This document shows, one piece after another, positions 7,670-15,939 of a DNA stretch of 64,000 bases. Both the position numbers and the translations under genes were made by a program. The stretch spans positions 8,773-72,772 of the forward strand of contig CARQVR010000009.1 of assembly GCA_949051815.1 (NCBI GenBank). Direction: 5' to 3'. This DNA comes from an uncultured Lachnospiraceae bacterium. GTDB lineage: Bacteria > Bacillota > Clostridia > Lachnospirales > Lachnospiraceae. Every line of letters begins with the position of its first letter. Within the stretch, counting starts at the first letter, position 1. Below the pieces are notes generated by a model that did no database searches, had not been told where the DNA came from, and saw nothing but the letters and a program-made list of their open reading frames with translations.

Positions 7670-9733
7670 TCAGGTCAGCGCACGGTTTAACTCCCCGCAG
7701 CCCGGCAGTACAAATTGACCGTCTTGGATAATCACATGTTTCTCACCTGACGCAGTCAACACCGAAAGCTCTCCCAGCTCGTCATAAGGGATCGTAATGT
7801 CCGTGTGGCACTGGAAATATGCCTTACTGACATCCGTGTCACGCAAAGCCGACACTTCATTCTCCTTAGCCACGATCTCCTTGCCGTCCGGATTATAGCT
7901 CTTCACTTCCTCCTCATGGGAATAGCAGGTGTCCCCCAGCGCAAAGTGCGGTCCCGTCTTTTCCGCAATCAGAATCGGCAGTTTGTCCTCAATCCCGTAT
8001 TTTCTGGCGACAGAAAAGGCCGTCGTGTTCGTGCCTATGGCGAACTCTCCCAGCGGCAGCCGCTCGTGGTGGTGGAACACATTGTCCCTGATATACTTGC
8101 GGTTGTCCTCCTCCCCGGAAAAGTTGCCGCAGCCGTAGTCCGTCACGAAACCGTCCTGAAAATGAAGCCGCAGATCCCGGTACTCCAGCTCGTGCAAAAA
8201 TACGCGCGGCACATGGAGAAGCCCCTCCGTACCCGCAAGGCGCGGTGACGTAAACACCTCCCCCACGGGGATATTGACATCCGCCACACAGTTTTCAAAA
8301 TTGGTCTGGGTTTCCGGATCATCCAGCTTGTGAAGCTGTATCCTGATATCCGTTTCGTTCCCGTTTTTCCCTTTGACCAGTACGGTCGATCCCTTGTCCA
8401 GCACATCTATGATCCTCTGCTGGATATCCCTGTAAAGCATATAATCCAATGTATTGATGCGCACCACGTCGTCGAATATCTCCTCATACCGCTCCCCGAT
8501 CTGCGGCACGGGAAAGGCAATGATTGTAAAGCTGCGCTCCTCTCCCCTGATATATTCATTCTGGATATCGGCTATCTTTCCCGCGTTTAACACAGAAAGC
8601 TTCTGCTGTTTCTCACTCAGGCGGCAGGCAGTCTCCTTGTTTTCCGGCACAAAAGGTTCCTCCCCGAAGCTCTCCACCACCGCAGGGCCGCCGTAAAGAG
8701 CCGCCAGCTCCTTATGCCGCTCGAAGACGTTGCGCACGGCTTCAATCCTTCTTTCCGCCATCGCTCCGTCCAGAAACAGAGCCATGTCCTCCTTATGGTC
8801 ATAGTCGTACTGCTTATTCGGATTCGCACCGCAGTAACCGTTTTTATTCACGCTTCTGCCCTGAAAAATACTGGCGCCCGCCCGATAGAAGGAGGACTGT
8901 AGACCAATCCGGTCAAAGTTCAGGACCGCCTGCTTAATCACCCGTTCAAAACCCAGAAAGTAACGGATTGACACCGTCTCCTTGATGGAAATGTCCTTGT
9001 TGGTCACTTCAAACCCTATGCGGTATCCTTCCGTGTAAGTATCGGCCATCAGCTTAATCTTTTCCGAAGGCGTCCCGTTCAGATGCGCCGCCGTTTTCAG
9101 CCCGTCGTCCGTGACATACTCCCCGAACCAGTAGAGATAGCGCAGATCCGACAGATCACTCTCCATGATAATCCGGCGGGCAAAATCCCTGTCCGCGTCC
9201 AGAAGCGCCATGCTCTTTTCCTCAAACTCCGCCTCATAATAGTCACTCACATACCAGTAGAGAATCTCCCTGAGCGCCTCCCCGTCCGGCTCCCTGTCTT
9301 CCTGCGCCGCACATACAAAGAGCTGGTAGACCTCCAGCAGAAGCTCCGCCCGGACCGTCATGGACGCCTGATTGCTCTCATAGGCAGCCGGAATCATGGC
9401 GCGAAGCTCGGTGTACAGAAAGGACAGACATTTCCCGATTGACTCTCCCAGTCGATCATTTGCAACATCCGGATTCGCATAGCTTTCCCCGTAATGCGCC
9501 GGCAGAATATCCGCATAGAGCGAGTGATTATGCGCTTTCAGCTCCTCCAGTCCCATCTGCCTGAGCGCGCCGCTCTCCACCAGCGTGTATGTCTGATCCA
9601 TCATCAAAACGAACGACGCCATCTGCTTAAAATAATCCCGGTAAGCCTCCCCACAGATTGACTCATCCGGTATTTCCCTGATCCGCGCAAGGGCAAGCCC
9701 ATAACGCTCCGCAATTAACTCTTCCTGTCTCAT
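7670..9733 (-). CDS. M29-family metallo-aminopeptidase with long N-terminal extension
   Basis: The C-terminal half matches thermophilic aminopeptidases of family M29 (AmpS/PepS). It has the metal ligands in context: GEVFTSP (about residue 488), GEFAIGTN (about 565), GPHFALG (about 594) and HTDITI (about 641). These enzymes remove N-terminal residues from peptides in the cytoplasm using two divalent metals. Usual M29 proteins have about 400 residues, whereas this one has 687. The first 300 or so residues are helical-looking and not recognised. The second of two adjacent ATG codons is taken (9733), with GGGAGGT upstream. No signal peptide is present. Neighbours give no pathway clue. Confidence 0.8.
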   Translation of the reverse strand: MRQEELIAERYGLALARIREIPDESICGEAYRDYFKQMASFVLMMDQTYTLVESGALRQMGLEELKAHNHSLYADILPAHYGESYANPDVANDRLGESIGKCLSFLYTELRAMIPAAYESNQASMTVRAELLLEVYQLFVCAAQEDREPDGEALREILYWYVSDYYEAEFEEKSMALLDADRDFARRIIMESDLSDLRYLYWFGEYVTDDGLKTAAHLNGTPSEKIKLMADTYTEGYRIGFEVTNKDISIKETVSIRYFLGFERVIKQAVLNFDRIGLQSSFYRAGASIFQGRSVNKNGYCGANPNKQYDYDHKEDMALFLDGAMAERRIEAVRNVFERHKELAALYGGPAVVESFGEEPFVPENKETACRLSEKQQKLSVLNAGKIADIQNEYIRGEERSFTIIAFPVPQIGERYEEIFDDVVRINTLDYMLYRDIQQRIIDVLDKGSTVLVKGKNGNETDIRIQLHKLDDPETQTNFENCVADVNIPVGEVFTSPRLAGTEGLLHVPRVFLHELEYRDLRLHFQDGFVTDYGCGNFSGEEDNRKYIRDNVFHHHERLPLGEFAIGTNTTAFSVARKYGIEDKLPILIAEKTGPHFALGDTCYSHEEEVKSYNPDGKEIVAKENEVSALRDTDVSKAYFQCHTDITIPYDELGELSVLTASGEKHVIIQDGQFVLPGCGELNRALT

Positions 9734-9808
9734 CATTACCTCCCTATCGGCATGTTTTCCTTCTGTGCACCGGCGTGATTACGAAACCCGCTCCCCTTAC
9801 TGATCCGG

Positions 9809-10126
9809 TCAGGCATAAGCCCCCGCGTACAGGATCACACTGAGCGCCGCCAGCACCAATACATTTAATACGATACCCAGATAACTGAAAAAATAAAACT
9901 TATCCCTGTCTGATTTGGACATGACCCCAAGCACAATGCCGGTAAAGGCAAAAATCATCGTCAAAAATGCCACCGCGCCGTACTGCTGTGGAACCTTACC
10001 CGCCTTTGCATAGCTGTCCATAATGATGTAGCCCAAAGACGACAGAGAGATCACGCCCAGAATCGTAGCCATAATCCCTTTGAGCGTATGCTCTTTATTG
10101 GTAAACATGAAACTGTTTTTCTTCAC
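9809..10126 (-). CDS. Small three-helix membrane protein (DUF6142-like)
   Basis: The start GTG 10126 is supported by GGGGAGG ten bases upstream. The longer upstream reading is Arg-rich and belongs to an intergenic repeat. The 105-residue protein has three predicted membrane helices (IMATILGVISLSSLGYII, VAFLTMIFAFTGIVLGVM, and a C-terminal LGIVLNVLVLAALSVILY) after a short cytoplasmic start FTNKEHTLKG. It resembles small uncharacterised Lachnospiraceae proteins that I recall as DUF6142. Function is unknown. Confidence 0.75.
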   Translation of the reverse strand: MKKNSFMFTNKEHTLKGIMATILGVISLSSLGYIIMDSYAKAGKVPQQYGAVAFLTMIFAFTGIVLGVMSKSDRDKFYFFSYLGIVLNVLVLAALSVILYAGAYA

Positions 10127-10137
10127 CGCAATCCGTC

Positions 10138-10196
10138 CTCCCCGCGTTCTGACTCTGCCTGTTCGCACTCGCCGGCAGACCCGAAATGCTTCGCGC
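10138..10196 (-). repeat. Copy of a dispersed intergenic repeat
   Basis: It lies between a terminator-like hairpin and the next start codon. It shares words such as GCAGAGTC followed by AGAA, and TTTGTGCGCG, with the copies at 12895-12953 and 59433-59495, all in the same orientation relative to the downstream gene. Confidence 0.4.
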
Positions 10197-10236
10197 ACAA
10201 AGAGGGTATTCTCGCCTCATCCGAAAACACCCTCTT
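10196..10236 (-). terminator. Predicted terminator after the 50-residue membrane protein
   Basis: AGAGGGTATTCTCG (10201-10214) pairs with CGAAAACACCCTCT (10222-10235). The following T-run on the minus strand is short (TTTGTG), so strength is uncertain. Confidence 0.5.
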
Positions 10237-10240
10237 ATCT

Positions 10241-10393
10241 TTAAAATAAAATCTTATTTCTACCCGCCAGAAGTTTCGCGCCGCTGATTACAAGTAGCAC
10301 GCCTCCGGCAATGCCGACCACCATAATCACCACGCCGAACGCGAGATTCAATGCTCCCGCACCGCCCATAATCTTATAAGTTCTCTCTTCCAT
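10241..10393 (-). CDS. 50-residue membrane protein
   Basis: ATG 10393 is preceded by AAAGGAGC. Translation gives a protein beginning MEERTYKIMGGAGALN, with a long hydrophobic stretch (LAFGVVIMVVGIAGGVLLVI) and a short basic tail ending GRNKILF. Codon use resembles the neighbours, the ribosome site is good and a hairpin follows the stop, so I take it as a real short gene. It lies between pyrE and the DUF6142-like gene on the same strand. Function is unknown. Confidence 0.65.
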   Translation of the reverse strand: MEERTYKIMGGAGALNLAFGVVIMVVGIAGGVLLVISGAKLLAGRNKILF

Positions 10394-10439
10394 ATTGCCA
10401 TCGCTCCTTTCACGGATTACCGCCCGTCAGCCCTAACAC

Positions 10440-10473
10440 TTTATAATGATTTCACCTTTATAATGATTTCACC
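10440..10473. repeat. 17-bp tandem duplication over the pyrE stop
   Basis: The unit TTTATAATGATTTCACC occurs twice with no gap (10440-10456 and 10457-10473). The pyrE stop lies in the second unit, so the duplication did not alter the protein. Confidence 0.85.
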
Positions 10474-11141
10474 CCGTAGGTTTCATAGTACGCGTCGATC
10501 CGTCCCTTGATATCGTCGTCAATATAAATTTCGCCGTCTATGGGCTGATTGTAAAGGCATGCCACCACTTCCTCCATGGTAACGATGGCTCCTGTCTCGA
10601 ATCCGTACTTCTCTTTGATCTCGTCCAGCGCGCTCTTGTCGCTCGAAAGCCCTTTCTCCATCCGGTTTAAGGACACCATCAATCCCTGAATCGAAACGTC
10701 AGCCTGCGCCTTAATGATGGGGAATGTCTCCTCAATGGATTTCCCGGAAGTCGTCACATCTTCTATAATGACAACCCTGTCGCCATCCTTTAATTTAGAG
10801 CCGAGCAGAATCCCGGTATCGCCGTGATCCTTCACCTCTTTCCTGTTCGAGCAGTAGCGGATCTCCTTTCCGTAAAGCTCGCTGATCGCCATGGTCGTGG
10901 CAACCGTAAGGGGAATCCCCTTATATGCGGGACCGAACAGCACGTCGAAATCCAGCCCGTATCTGTCATGGATCGCCTTCGCATAGTATTCGCCCAGCTT
11001 TCTCAACTGCGCGCCGGTCACATAGGCGCCCGCGTTCATAAAAAACGGAGATTTTCTGCCGCTCTTTAAGGTAAAGTCTCCAAACTGCAACACCCGGCTC
11101 TCTATCATAAAGCCGATAAATTCCTGCTTGTACTGTTCCAT
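10458..11141 (-). CDS. pyrE: Orotate phosphoribosyltransferase
   Basis: PyrE makes orotidine monophosphate from orotate and PRPP. Start ATG 11141 gives a 227-residue protein opening MEQYKQEFIGFMIE; an upstream in-frame start would add unrelated residues. Diagnostic parts are FTLKSGRKSPFFMN (about 23-37), FGPAYKGIPL (about 68) and the PRPP loop VVIIEDVTTSGKSIEE (about 125-140). It appears monocistronic with its own promoter. The other pyr genes are not here. Confidence 0.95.
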   Translation of the reverse strand: MEQYKQEFIGFMIESRVLQFGDFTLKSGRKSPFFMNAGAYVTGAQLRKLGEYYAKAIHDRYGLDFDVLFGPAYKGIPLTVATTMAISELYGKEIRYCSNRKEVKDHGDTGILLGSKLKDGDRVVIIEDVTTSGKSIEETFPIIKAQADVSIQGLMVSLNRMEKGLSSDKSALDEIKEKYGFETGAIVTMEEVVACLYNQPIDGEIYIDDDIKGRIDAYYETYGVKSL

Positions 11142-11213
11142 CGTTTTATCCTCATCTTCCTTTGCTGAACCCTGTGCTGTATGCGGGATTTGGAAATTTC
11201 TCTCACACAACCC

Positions 11214-11242
11214 ACTGTATCATATCTTTGCACGGTTTTCAA
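11214..11242 (-). promoter_or_regulatory. Predicted sigma-A promoter of pyrE
   Basis: TTGAAA (11237-11242) and TACAGT (11214-11219), spacer 17 bp, about 75 bp before the pyrE start. Confidence 0.55.
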
Positions 11243-11278
11243 TGCGCAATCCTGCATAAGATCACCGTTTTTCCTTTC

Positions 11279-12034
11279 TCACCCCACCTCCCGCCTGAGC
11301 CGCAGCAAAATCCTTTTCTCCATCCTGCTGACCTGCACCTGACTGATTCCCAGACTCTTCGCCACCTCCACCTGCGTCTTGTCCTGAAAATAGCGCATCC
11401 GGATGAGCTGCCTTTCCGTCTCCGAGAGCGTTCCCATGAGCTGCTCCAAAAGCATATGATTTAAGATCTTTTCTTTCTCCGAATCCTCGCTTGCCCGGTT
11501 CAGTCCGGCAGTGCAGCCTGCGCCGTCCCCGACTACCTGATCCACGAGATAGATTTCATTGCCGTCCGACTGGTAGACAGACTTATAGATGGACTCCACC
11601 TCCACATTGGCGTCCAGCGCCATCACGATATCTTCTACCGAAAGCTCCGTCTCCGCGGAAAGCTCCTGCAAGGTCGCGTCCCTGCCATAAAGCTGGGACA
11701 GACGCCCCGCCGCCTGCTTGATTTTCCAGCCGTTCTCTTTCAGGGTGCGGCTCACTTTCACCATGCCGTCGTCCCGCAGAAACCGTTTGATCTCCCCCTG
11801 AATCATGGGCACCGCGTAGGTGGAAAAGCGCACCCCGAAGTTTAAGTCAAACTTGTCAATCGCCTTGATGAGACCGATGCATCCGATCTGAAACAGATCC
11901 TCCGCGTCGTACCCTCTGCCTGTGAACCGCTTCACAATATGGCGCACCAGCCCCAGATTTTCCTCTATCAGTACTTCTCTCGCCCTTTTATCTCCTGCCT
12001 GTGATCGTTCGATTAATACGGCAGTTTCCTCCAT
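11279..12034 (-). CDS. sigF: Forespore sigma factor F
   Basis: This is the first forespore-specific sigma factor, held inactive by SpoIIAB until SpoIIAA releases it. The 251-residue protein has region 2 (NLGLVRHIVKRF, DLFQIGCIGLIKAIDKFD, FSTYAVPMIQGEIKR) and region 4 with a C-terminal HTH (TQVEVAKSLGISQVQVSRMEKRIL). The MIQGEIKRFLRDDG segment is typical of the SigF/SigG group. Being third after spoIIAA and spoIIAB identifies it as SigF. It starts 3 bp after the spoIIAB stop. Confidence 0.95.
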   Translation of the reverse strand: MEETAVLIERSQAGDKRAREVLIEENLGLVRHIVKRFTGRGYDAEDLFQIGCIGLIKAIDKFDLNFGVRFSTYAVPMIQGEIKRFLRDDGMVKVSRTLKENGWKIKQAAGRLSQLYGRDATLQELSAETELSVEDIVMALDANVEVESIYKSVYQSDGNEIYLVDQVVGDGAGCTAGLNRASEDSEKEKILNHMLLEQLMGTLSETERQLIRMRYFQDKTQVEVAKSLGISQVQVSRMEKRILLRLRREVG

Positions 12035-12037
12035 ACG

Positions 12038-12526
12038 CTACTCCTCGTTTACGATCCAGCCGCCAAGCCCGATCTTTTTATACATGCGCACAATCGTCCC
12101 CTGCTCCGGCTTGGAAAAAACTTCCAGCTCATCCATAAAAGCCTCCATAAAGGCAAACCCCATGCCGGAACGCTCCCACTCCGGCCTCGTGGTAAAAAGC
12201 GGCTCCATCGCGCGGTTCACGTCCTCCATCCCCACGCCTCGGTCAACAATTTCCACCTCCAGTATGCTGCCCTTTAACTCGCAGTTCATCTGCACCCTGT
12301 CCGTCACGCATCCTCTGTTCCCATATCCGTGGATAATCGCGTTGGTCACCGCCTCCGACACCGCTGTCTTCACGTCGGAAAGCTCCTCCAGCGTGGGATT
12401 CAAAGGGGCAATAAACGCTGCCACCGCCATTCTCGCGAAAGATTCATTGTCCGACACCGCCGCAAACTCCAGACACATCTCGTTCGTCACCAGCCTGTAA
12501 TCCTTCTTCTCTTTAATTTCAATCAT
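12038..12526 (-). CDS. spoIIAB: Anti-sigma F factor and serine kinase
   Basis: SpoIIAB binds and inhibits SigF and phosphorylates SpoIIAA. It is a 162-residue GHKL ATPase with the N box EAVTNAIIHGYGN (about 58), the G1 box DRGVGMED (about 97) and the G2 segment GMGFAFMEAFMD (about 122). Its start overlaps the end of spoIIAA by 8 bp, typical of coupled expression. The N terminus reads EIKEKKDYRLVTNEMCLEF, slightly extended relative to the shortest homologues. Confidence 0.95.
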   Translation of the reverse strand: MIEIKEKKDYRLVTNEMCLEFAAVSDNESFARMAVAAFIAPLNPTLEELSDVKTAVSEAVTNAIIHGYGNRGCVTDRVQMNCELKGSILEVEIVDRGVGMEDVNRAMEPLFTTRPEWERSGMGFAFMEAFMDELEVFSKPEQGTIVRMYKKIGLGGWIVNEE

Positions 12527-12851
12527 CCTTTTGTTCCCCTCCCCGCTCCATAATCTCTACAATATTTTCAAGCCCCGACAAAAGAAGAAGCCGCCTGATC
12601 CTGCTTCCCGCATTCACCGCATACACCTTCCCCCCGAAGCAGGAAATTTTCCGGTAACGCCCCAGAATGATTCCTACCCCCGAACTGTCCATAAAGGTTG
12701 TCCTCTCAAAGTCAAACACCACATTGCCCACCTGCTTCGAGACGATATATCTGTCAGCCCTCTTACTTATGTCAACCGATTGGTGGTGATCAATCTCGGC
12801 CGGCATCCGTATCATTAGATAATTGTCAATTACCTTGTAATCTTCGTCCAT
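12519..12851 (-). CDS. spoIIAA: Anti-anti-sigma factor
   Basis: SpoIIAA in its dephosphorylated form displaces SigF from SpoIIAB. The 110-residue STAS-domain protein has the phosphorylation-site motif MDSSGVGIILGRY (about residue 54-66) with the conserved serine pair. AAAGGAGG precedes the ATG. It is the first gene of the spoIIA operon. A sigma-H-type promoter would be expected upstream, but I could not identify a convincing one in the 100 bp to the terminator of the TPR gene. Confidence 0.95.
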   Translation of the reverse strand: MDEDYKVIDNYLMIRMPAEIDHHQSVDISKRADRYIVSKQVGNVVFDFERTTFMDSSGVGIILGRYRKISCFGGKVYAVNAGSRIRRLLLLSGLENIVEIMERGGEQKDD

Positions 12852-12894
12852 ATTATGTAACCCCTCCTTTTCTCACTTCCGGTTTTGATGCTGT

Positions 12895-12953
12895 CCGCGC
12901 TCATGCAAGCATGGCGCAGCCTTCGTCAGCCTTCTGACTCTGCTTATACGCGC
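12895..12953 (-). repeat. Copy of a dispersed intergenic repeat upstream of spoIIAA
   Basis: Located directly after a terminator T-run and before spoIIAA. It aligns with 59433-59495 on the minus strand: GCGC, AAGCAGAGTC, GAA, then CGAA-GG-TGC and TGCTTG-ATG. Confidence 0.45.
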
Positions 12954-12990
12954 AAAAAAAGAGAACATGATGTATTGATCACATTCTCTT
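12954..12990 (-). terminator. Terminator of the TPR gene
   Basis: Stem GAGAACATGAT (12961-12971) with an imperfect partner ending at 12990, followed on the minus strand by seven T. Confidence 0.75.
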
Positions 12991-13031
12991 TCGTGTTTTA
13001 TATGATTTTCTTGTGTGCGAAAGTGCGCGCT

Positions 13032-14453
13032 TTACTGCTCCGCGCCCTCTATCTCTGCCAGAAAGCCCTTGGACTTATCCGCTTTTTCCGTATTGGGGAA
13101 CAGGTCGATGACCTGCAGGTAGATTTCTTTTGCTTTCTGTTTTTCTCCCATGCGATAGTAAGAGTTCGCCAGATCAAAGAGCGCCTGCCCGTTGGTGGCG
13201 TCATACAGGAACGCTTTTTCCAGATTCGGAATGGCATCCGCATAGTTCCCCGCCCAGAACGCCGCATGGCCGTCCTCGTCGTAGGACTCCGCAATCTTCG
13301 GCCCGATCAGCGCCAAAAGGGTATTGTAAAGGCTGTCGAATGCCTCCGAACTCTCGTGCTCTTCCTCCTGTGCCCGCTCTTCTTCTATCTCCGTCAGATA
13401 ATCCGCCACCACAGTGACGTCATCCGGATTCGTCAGGTACGCACCGGCCGCTTTCATCAGGCTTTCCACGGACATAAGCGTGCCGTCCTTCCCCATGTAA
13501 GCCGTCAGATCCTGCTGCAGCGTCTCGTTCTGCTTCTGCAATTCCCCAAGCTGCTGCTGTAATTCATCTATGGTAGCCGTCTTCGCGTCGGACTGCTCAC
13601 TGACTTTGCGCAGCTCCTCGTCGATACCGGCTCTGGCCGTCTGTATTCTGGCCGGCAGGATCAGGAAGAACGCGATGGCGATGCCGATAGCCAGTCCGAT
13701 CCCCAGATTCAGCAGAGAGGTAACGCCCCTGCCCTCCTTCATATTCACCGGCTGGATAATCGTCTCATTGCCGCTCTGGTACTTGACGACCTCCTCCGAC
13801 TTCCTTTTCTTCGAGCCGCTCTTAACGCCCTCCTCGGGAAGCAGCATCTCGTCCACTTCTTTCAGATACCGGAGCGTCGCCGTATTGTTCGTATCTATCT
13901 CGAGACACTTGGAAAGCTCTCTCTTTGCCCGCTCCCACTCCTCGCTGTTGATATATAAAAGCGCCAGAAGCTGGTGCGCGCGGATAAATTTCGGATTTAA
14001 GGACAACACCTTCTTTAACTGGATCACCGCCAGATCAAGGCTGTCCTGATTACAGTAAGTGAGCGCCTGATTGTACTTCTTGATGGTCTGATTGATGGTG
14101 TCCAGACGATTCTGGTTCGTCTGGATCATATTGATATAATCGTCCGCAATGTTCTTTTTCGGACGCATGTTTTTGCTGATAACCCACTCGCTTAAAGCCG
14201 CAACCACCTCGCCGGTCTCAAAATAAACCAACCCCAGAAGGTTTCTGGCCTCCACATTATTTTTGTTAAATTTAAGGCTCTGCCGCAAACTCATTATTGC
14301 ACCCGTCAGATCCCTGACGCCGGCCCGCTCCAGCCCGTCATTGTAAAAACGGTTAGAGATATATATGATTCTCTTGTAAAGGGCTACATCGGCACCGCAG
14401 TTCGTGCAAAAATCATGTTCAGACAGCGTACAGCCACACTGATAACAATTCAT
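13032..14453 (-). CDS. Zinc-ribbon, TPR-repeat membrane protein
   Basis: The 473-residue protein begins with a zinc ribbon (CYQCGCTL, CTNCGA). Cytoplasmic TPR units follow at about 35-200 (for example NVEARNLLGLVYFETGEV and RAHQLLALLYINSEEW). A single transmembrane helix lies at about 247-268 (LLNLGIGLAIGIAIAFFLIL), then a coiled coil (ELQQQLGELQKQNETLQQDL) and two outer TPR units near the C terminus (DGHAAFWAGNYADAIP, GQALFDLANSYYRMG). TPRs on both sides of the membrane suggest a scaffold. It starts 13 bp after a 48-residue gene that overlaps folC, with a weak ribosome site, so translation is likely coupled. Specific function unknown. Confidence 0.8.
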   Translation of the reverse strand: MNCYQCGCTLSEHDFCTNCGADVALYKRIIYISNRFYNDGLERAGVRDLTGAIMSLRQSLKFNKNNVEARNLLGLVYFETGEVVAALSEWVISKNMRPKKNIADDYINMIQTNQNRLDTINQTIKKYNQALTYCNQDSLDLAVIQLKKVLSLNPKFIRAHQLLALLYINSEEWERAKRELSKCLEIDTNNTATLRYLKEVDEMLLPEEGVKSGSKKRKSEEVVKYQSGNETIIQPVNMKEGRGVTSLLNLGIGLAIGIAIAFFLILPARIQTARAGIDEELRKVSEQSDAKTATIDELQQQLGELQKQNETLQQDLTAYMGKDGTLMSVESLMKAAGAYLTNPDDVTVVADYLTEIEEERAQEEEHESSEAFDSLYNTLLALIGPKIAESYDEDGHAAFWAGNYADAIPNLEKAFLYDATNGQALFDLANSYYRMGEKQKAKEIYLQVIDLFPNTEKADKSKGFLAEIEGAEQ

Positions 14454-14466
14454 CTATGCCAATCCC

Positions 14467-14613
14467 CTATTCTCCTGCTTTCTTCGATTCCTTGACGATC
14501 TTCACCATCAGATCCGCCATATCCGTCAGATCCTGATTGTAGATCGCCTCCTCCGCGTCCTCCACTTCCAGACTGGGGTGGAACTTTTTCAGCTCCTCTT
14601 CAAAATTAATCAT
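14467..14613 (-). CDS. 48-residue acidic protein between folC and the TPR gene
   Basis: ATG 14613 lies inside the folC end, so the folC TAA is embedded as ATGATTAA. It has GAGGAG 9 bases upstream. The protein reads MINFEEELKKFHPSLEVED and continues with a helical, acidic segment to KKAGE. Tight overlap, a good ribosome site and position in the operon support a real gene. The family is not named here and no function is claimed. Confidence 0.7.
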   Translation of the reverse strand: MINFEEELKKFHPSLEVEDAEEAIYNQDLTDMADLMVKIVKESKKAGE

Positions 14614-15913
14614 CGTTAAATCTCCTCAAAAGGGCTTTTACTTCACCCGCCAAATATAATGAACCGGCAATATACACCTCGTCCCCGTCGTTTTTGTATG
14701 TTATAAGCTCAGAAAGCGCCGTCTCAGGCGTCTCAAAGACTTTTGTGTCAAATCCGGTATATTGTCCGAAAGAATCCGTAAGCGCCGAAAGCGGAAGCGC
14801 CCGTTCTCCCTGCAAAGGCACAAGCCATATCTCGTCAAAAAGACCTGCCTGTGCAAGCAGCGCCGCCACCTGCGCATATTGCTTGTCCCGCACCGTCGAA
14901 TAGAGAAGAATCCGTCTGCCGGTGCCGGAATGATGTTTTACCGTCTCCAAAAAGGCCCTGATCCCGTCCACATTGTGCGCGCCGTCCAGATACACGGATG
15001 GCAGAACTTCCTCCATTCTGCCCTCCCAGACCATTTCCCTGATCCCGTCCTGCAAAGCGGAAGCCGTGATCCGTTCATCCTCCAGACGCGCTATGGCGCT
15101 TGCGGCAAGCGATGCGTTTTCCACCTGATAAAGTGCAGAAGTGGACACAGTAAAACCAATATAATCATAATAGTGTAAATGAAGAGAAAAATCAATCGTT
15201 TTATGCCTGATATTTATTTCTTTTATCGCAGTTTTCCCTATAGGAAAGGTTTTTGCCCCGATTTTCTCCGCGTATGCTTCCATGACGCGGGTCACATCCT
15301 CCCGCCTGTCCGGGTATACCACCGGAACGCCGGGGCGCATGATACCCGCCTTTTCCCCCGCTATGAGAGACAGGGTTTCTCCCAGATACTCCATGTGGTC
15401 ATAGCCGATCGAAGTCACCACGCACAGCTTCTTTTCCTCCACCACGTTGGTGGCGTCAAGCCGCCCGCCAAGGCCTGTCTCCAGAACCACATACTCCACG
15501 CCGTATTTTTCAAAGAGCACCATAGCCATAAAAAACAGCAGCTCAAAGAAGGTGGGATGGTAAGCCGTGCCCGGACGGTTCACCTCCCCCATCACCACCA
15601 GAAACGCCTCCAGAAAATCCGCCTCAGACACCATCCTCCCGTCTGTCACAAACCGCTCCCTCATGGTCACCAGATGGGGGGACGTAAACATGCCGCAGGA
15701 AATACCGGCCTTTCGCAGTACAGAGCACAAATAGGCACAAACGGAGCCTTTTCCGTTTGTGCCTGCTATGTGTATAATTTTACTGTTCTTCGCGGGATAC
15801 CCCAGACGCGCCCAGAACCGCGCGGTATCCTCCATGCTGTTTTTCGTGGTAAATTTAGGGGTGGCGTTGATATAACTCACCGCCGCCCCATAAGTCTCAA
15901 AGGTTTCTTTCAT
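14606..15913 (-). CDS. folC: Folylpolyglutamate synthase / dihydrofolate synthase
   Basis: FolC adds glutamate to folates (and to dihydropteroate in bifunctional enzymes) using ATP. The 435-residue protein has the P-loop HIAGTNGKGSVCAYL at about 47, FTSPHLV at about 76, the Mur-ligase core ETGLGGRLDATNVV at about 146, and LDGAHNVDGI at about 305. GGAGATAAA precedes the ATG. It follows the FapA-family gene by 26 bp and overlaps a small gene. Formyl-folate is used by PurN elsewhere in the window. Confidence 0.94.
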   Translation of the reverse strand: MKETFETYGAAVSYINATPKFTTKNSMEDTARFWARLGYPAKNSKIIHIAGTNGKGSVCAYLCSVLRKAGISCGMFTSPHLVTMRERFVTDGRMVSEADFLEAFLVVMGEVNRPGTAYHPTFFELLFFMAMVLFEKYGVEYVVLETGLGGRLDATNVVEEKKLCVVTSIGYDHMEYLGETLSLIAGEKAGIMRPGVPVVYPDRREDVTRVMEAYAEKIGAKTFPIGKTAIKEINIRHKTIDFSLHLHYYDYIGFTVSTSALYQVENASLAASAIARLEDERITASALQDGIREMVWEGRMEEVLPSVYLDGAHNVDGIRAFLETVKHHSGTGRRILLYSTVRDKQYAQVAALLAQAGLFDEIWLVPLQGERALPLSALTDSFGQYTGFDTKVFETPETALSELITYKNDGDEVYIAGSLYLAGEVKALLRRFNDD

Positions 15914-15939
15914 TTTATCTCCATGGTCTTTCGTCAGAA

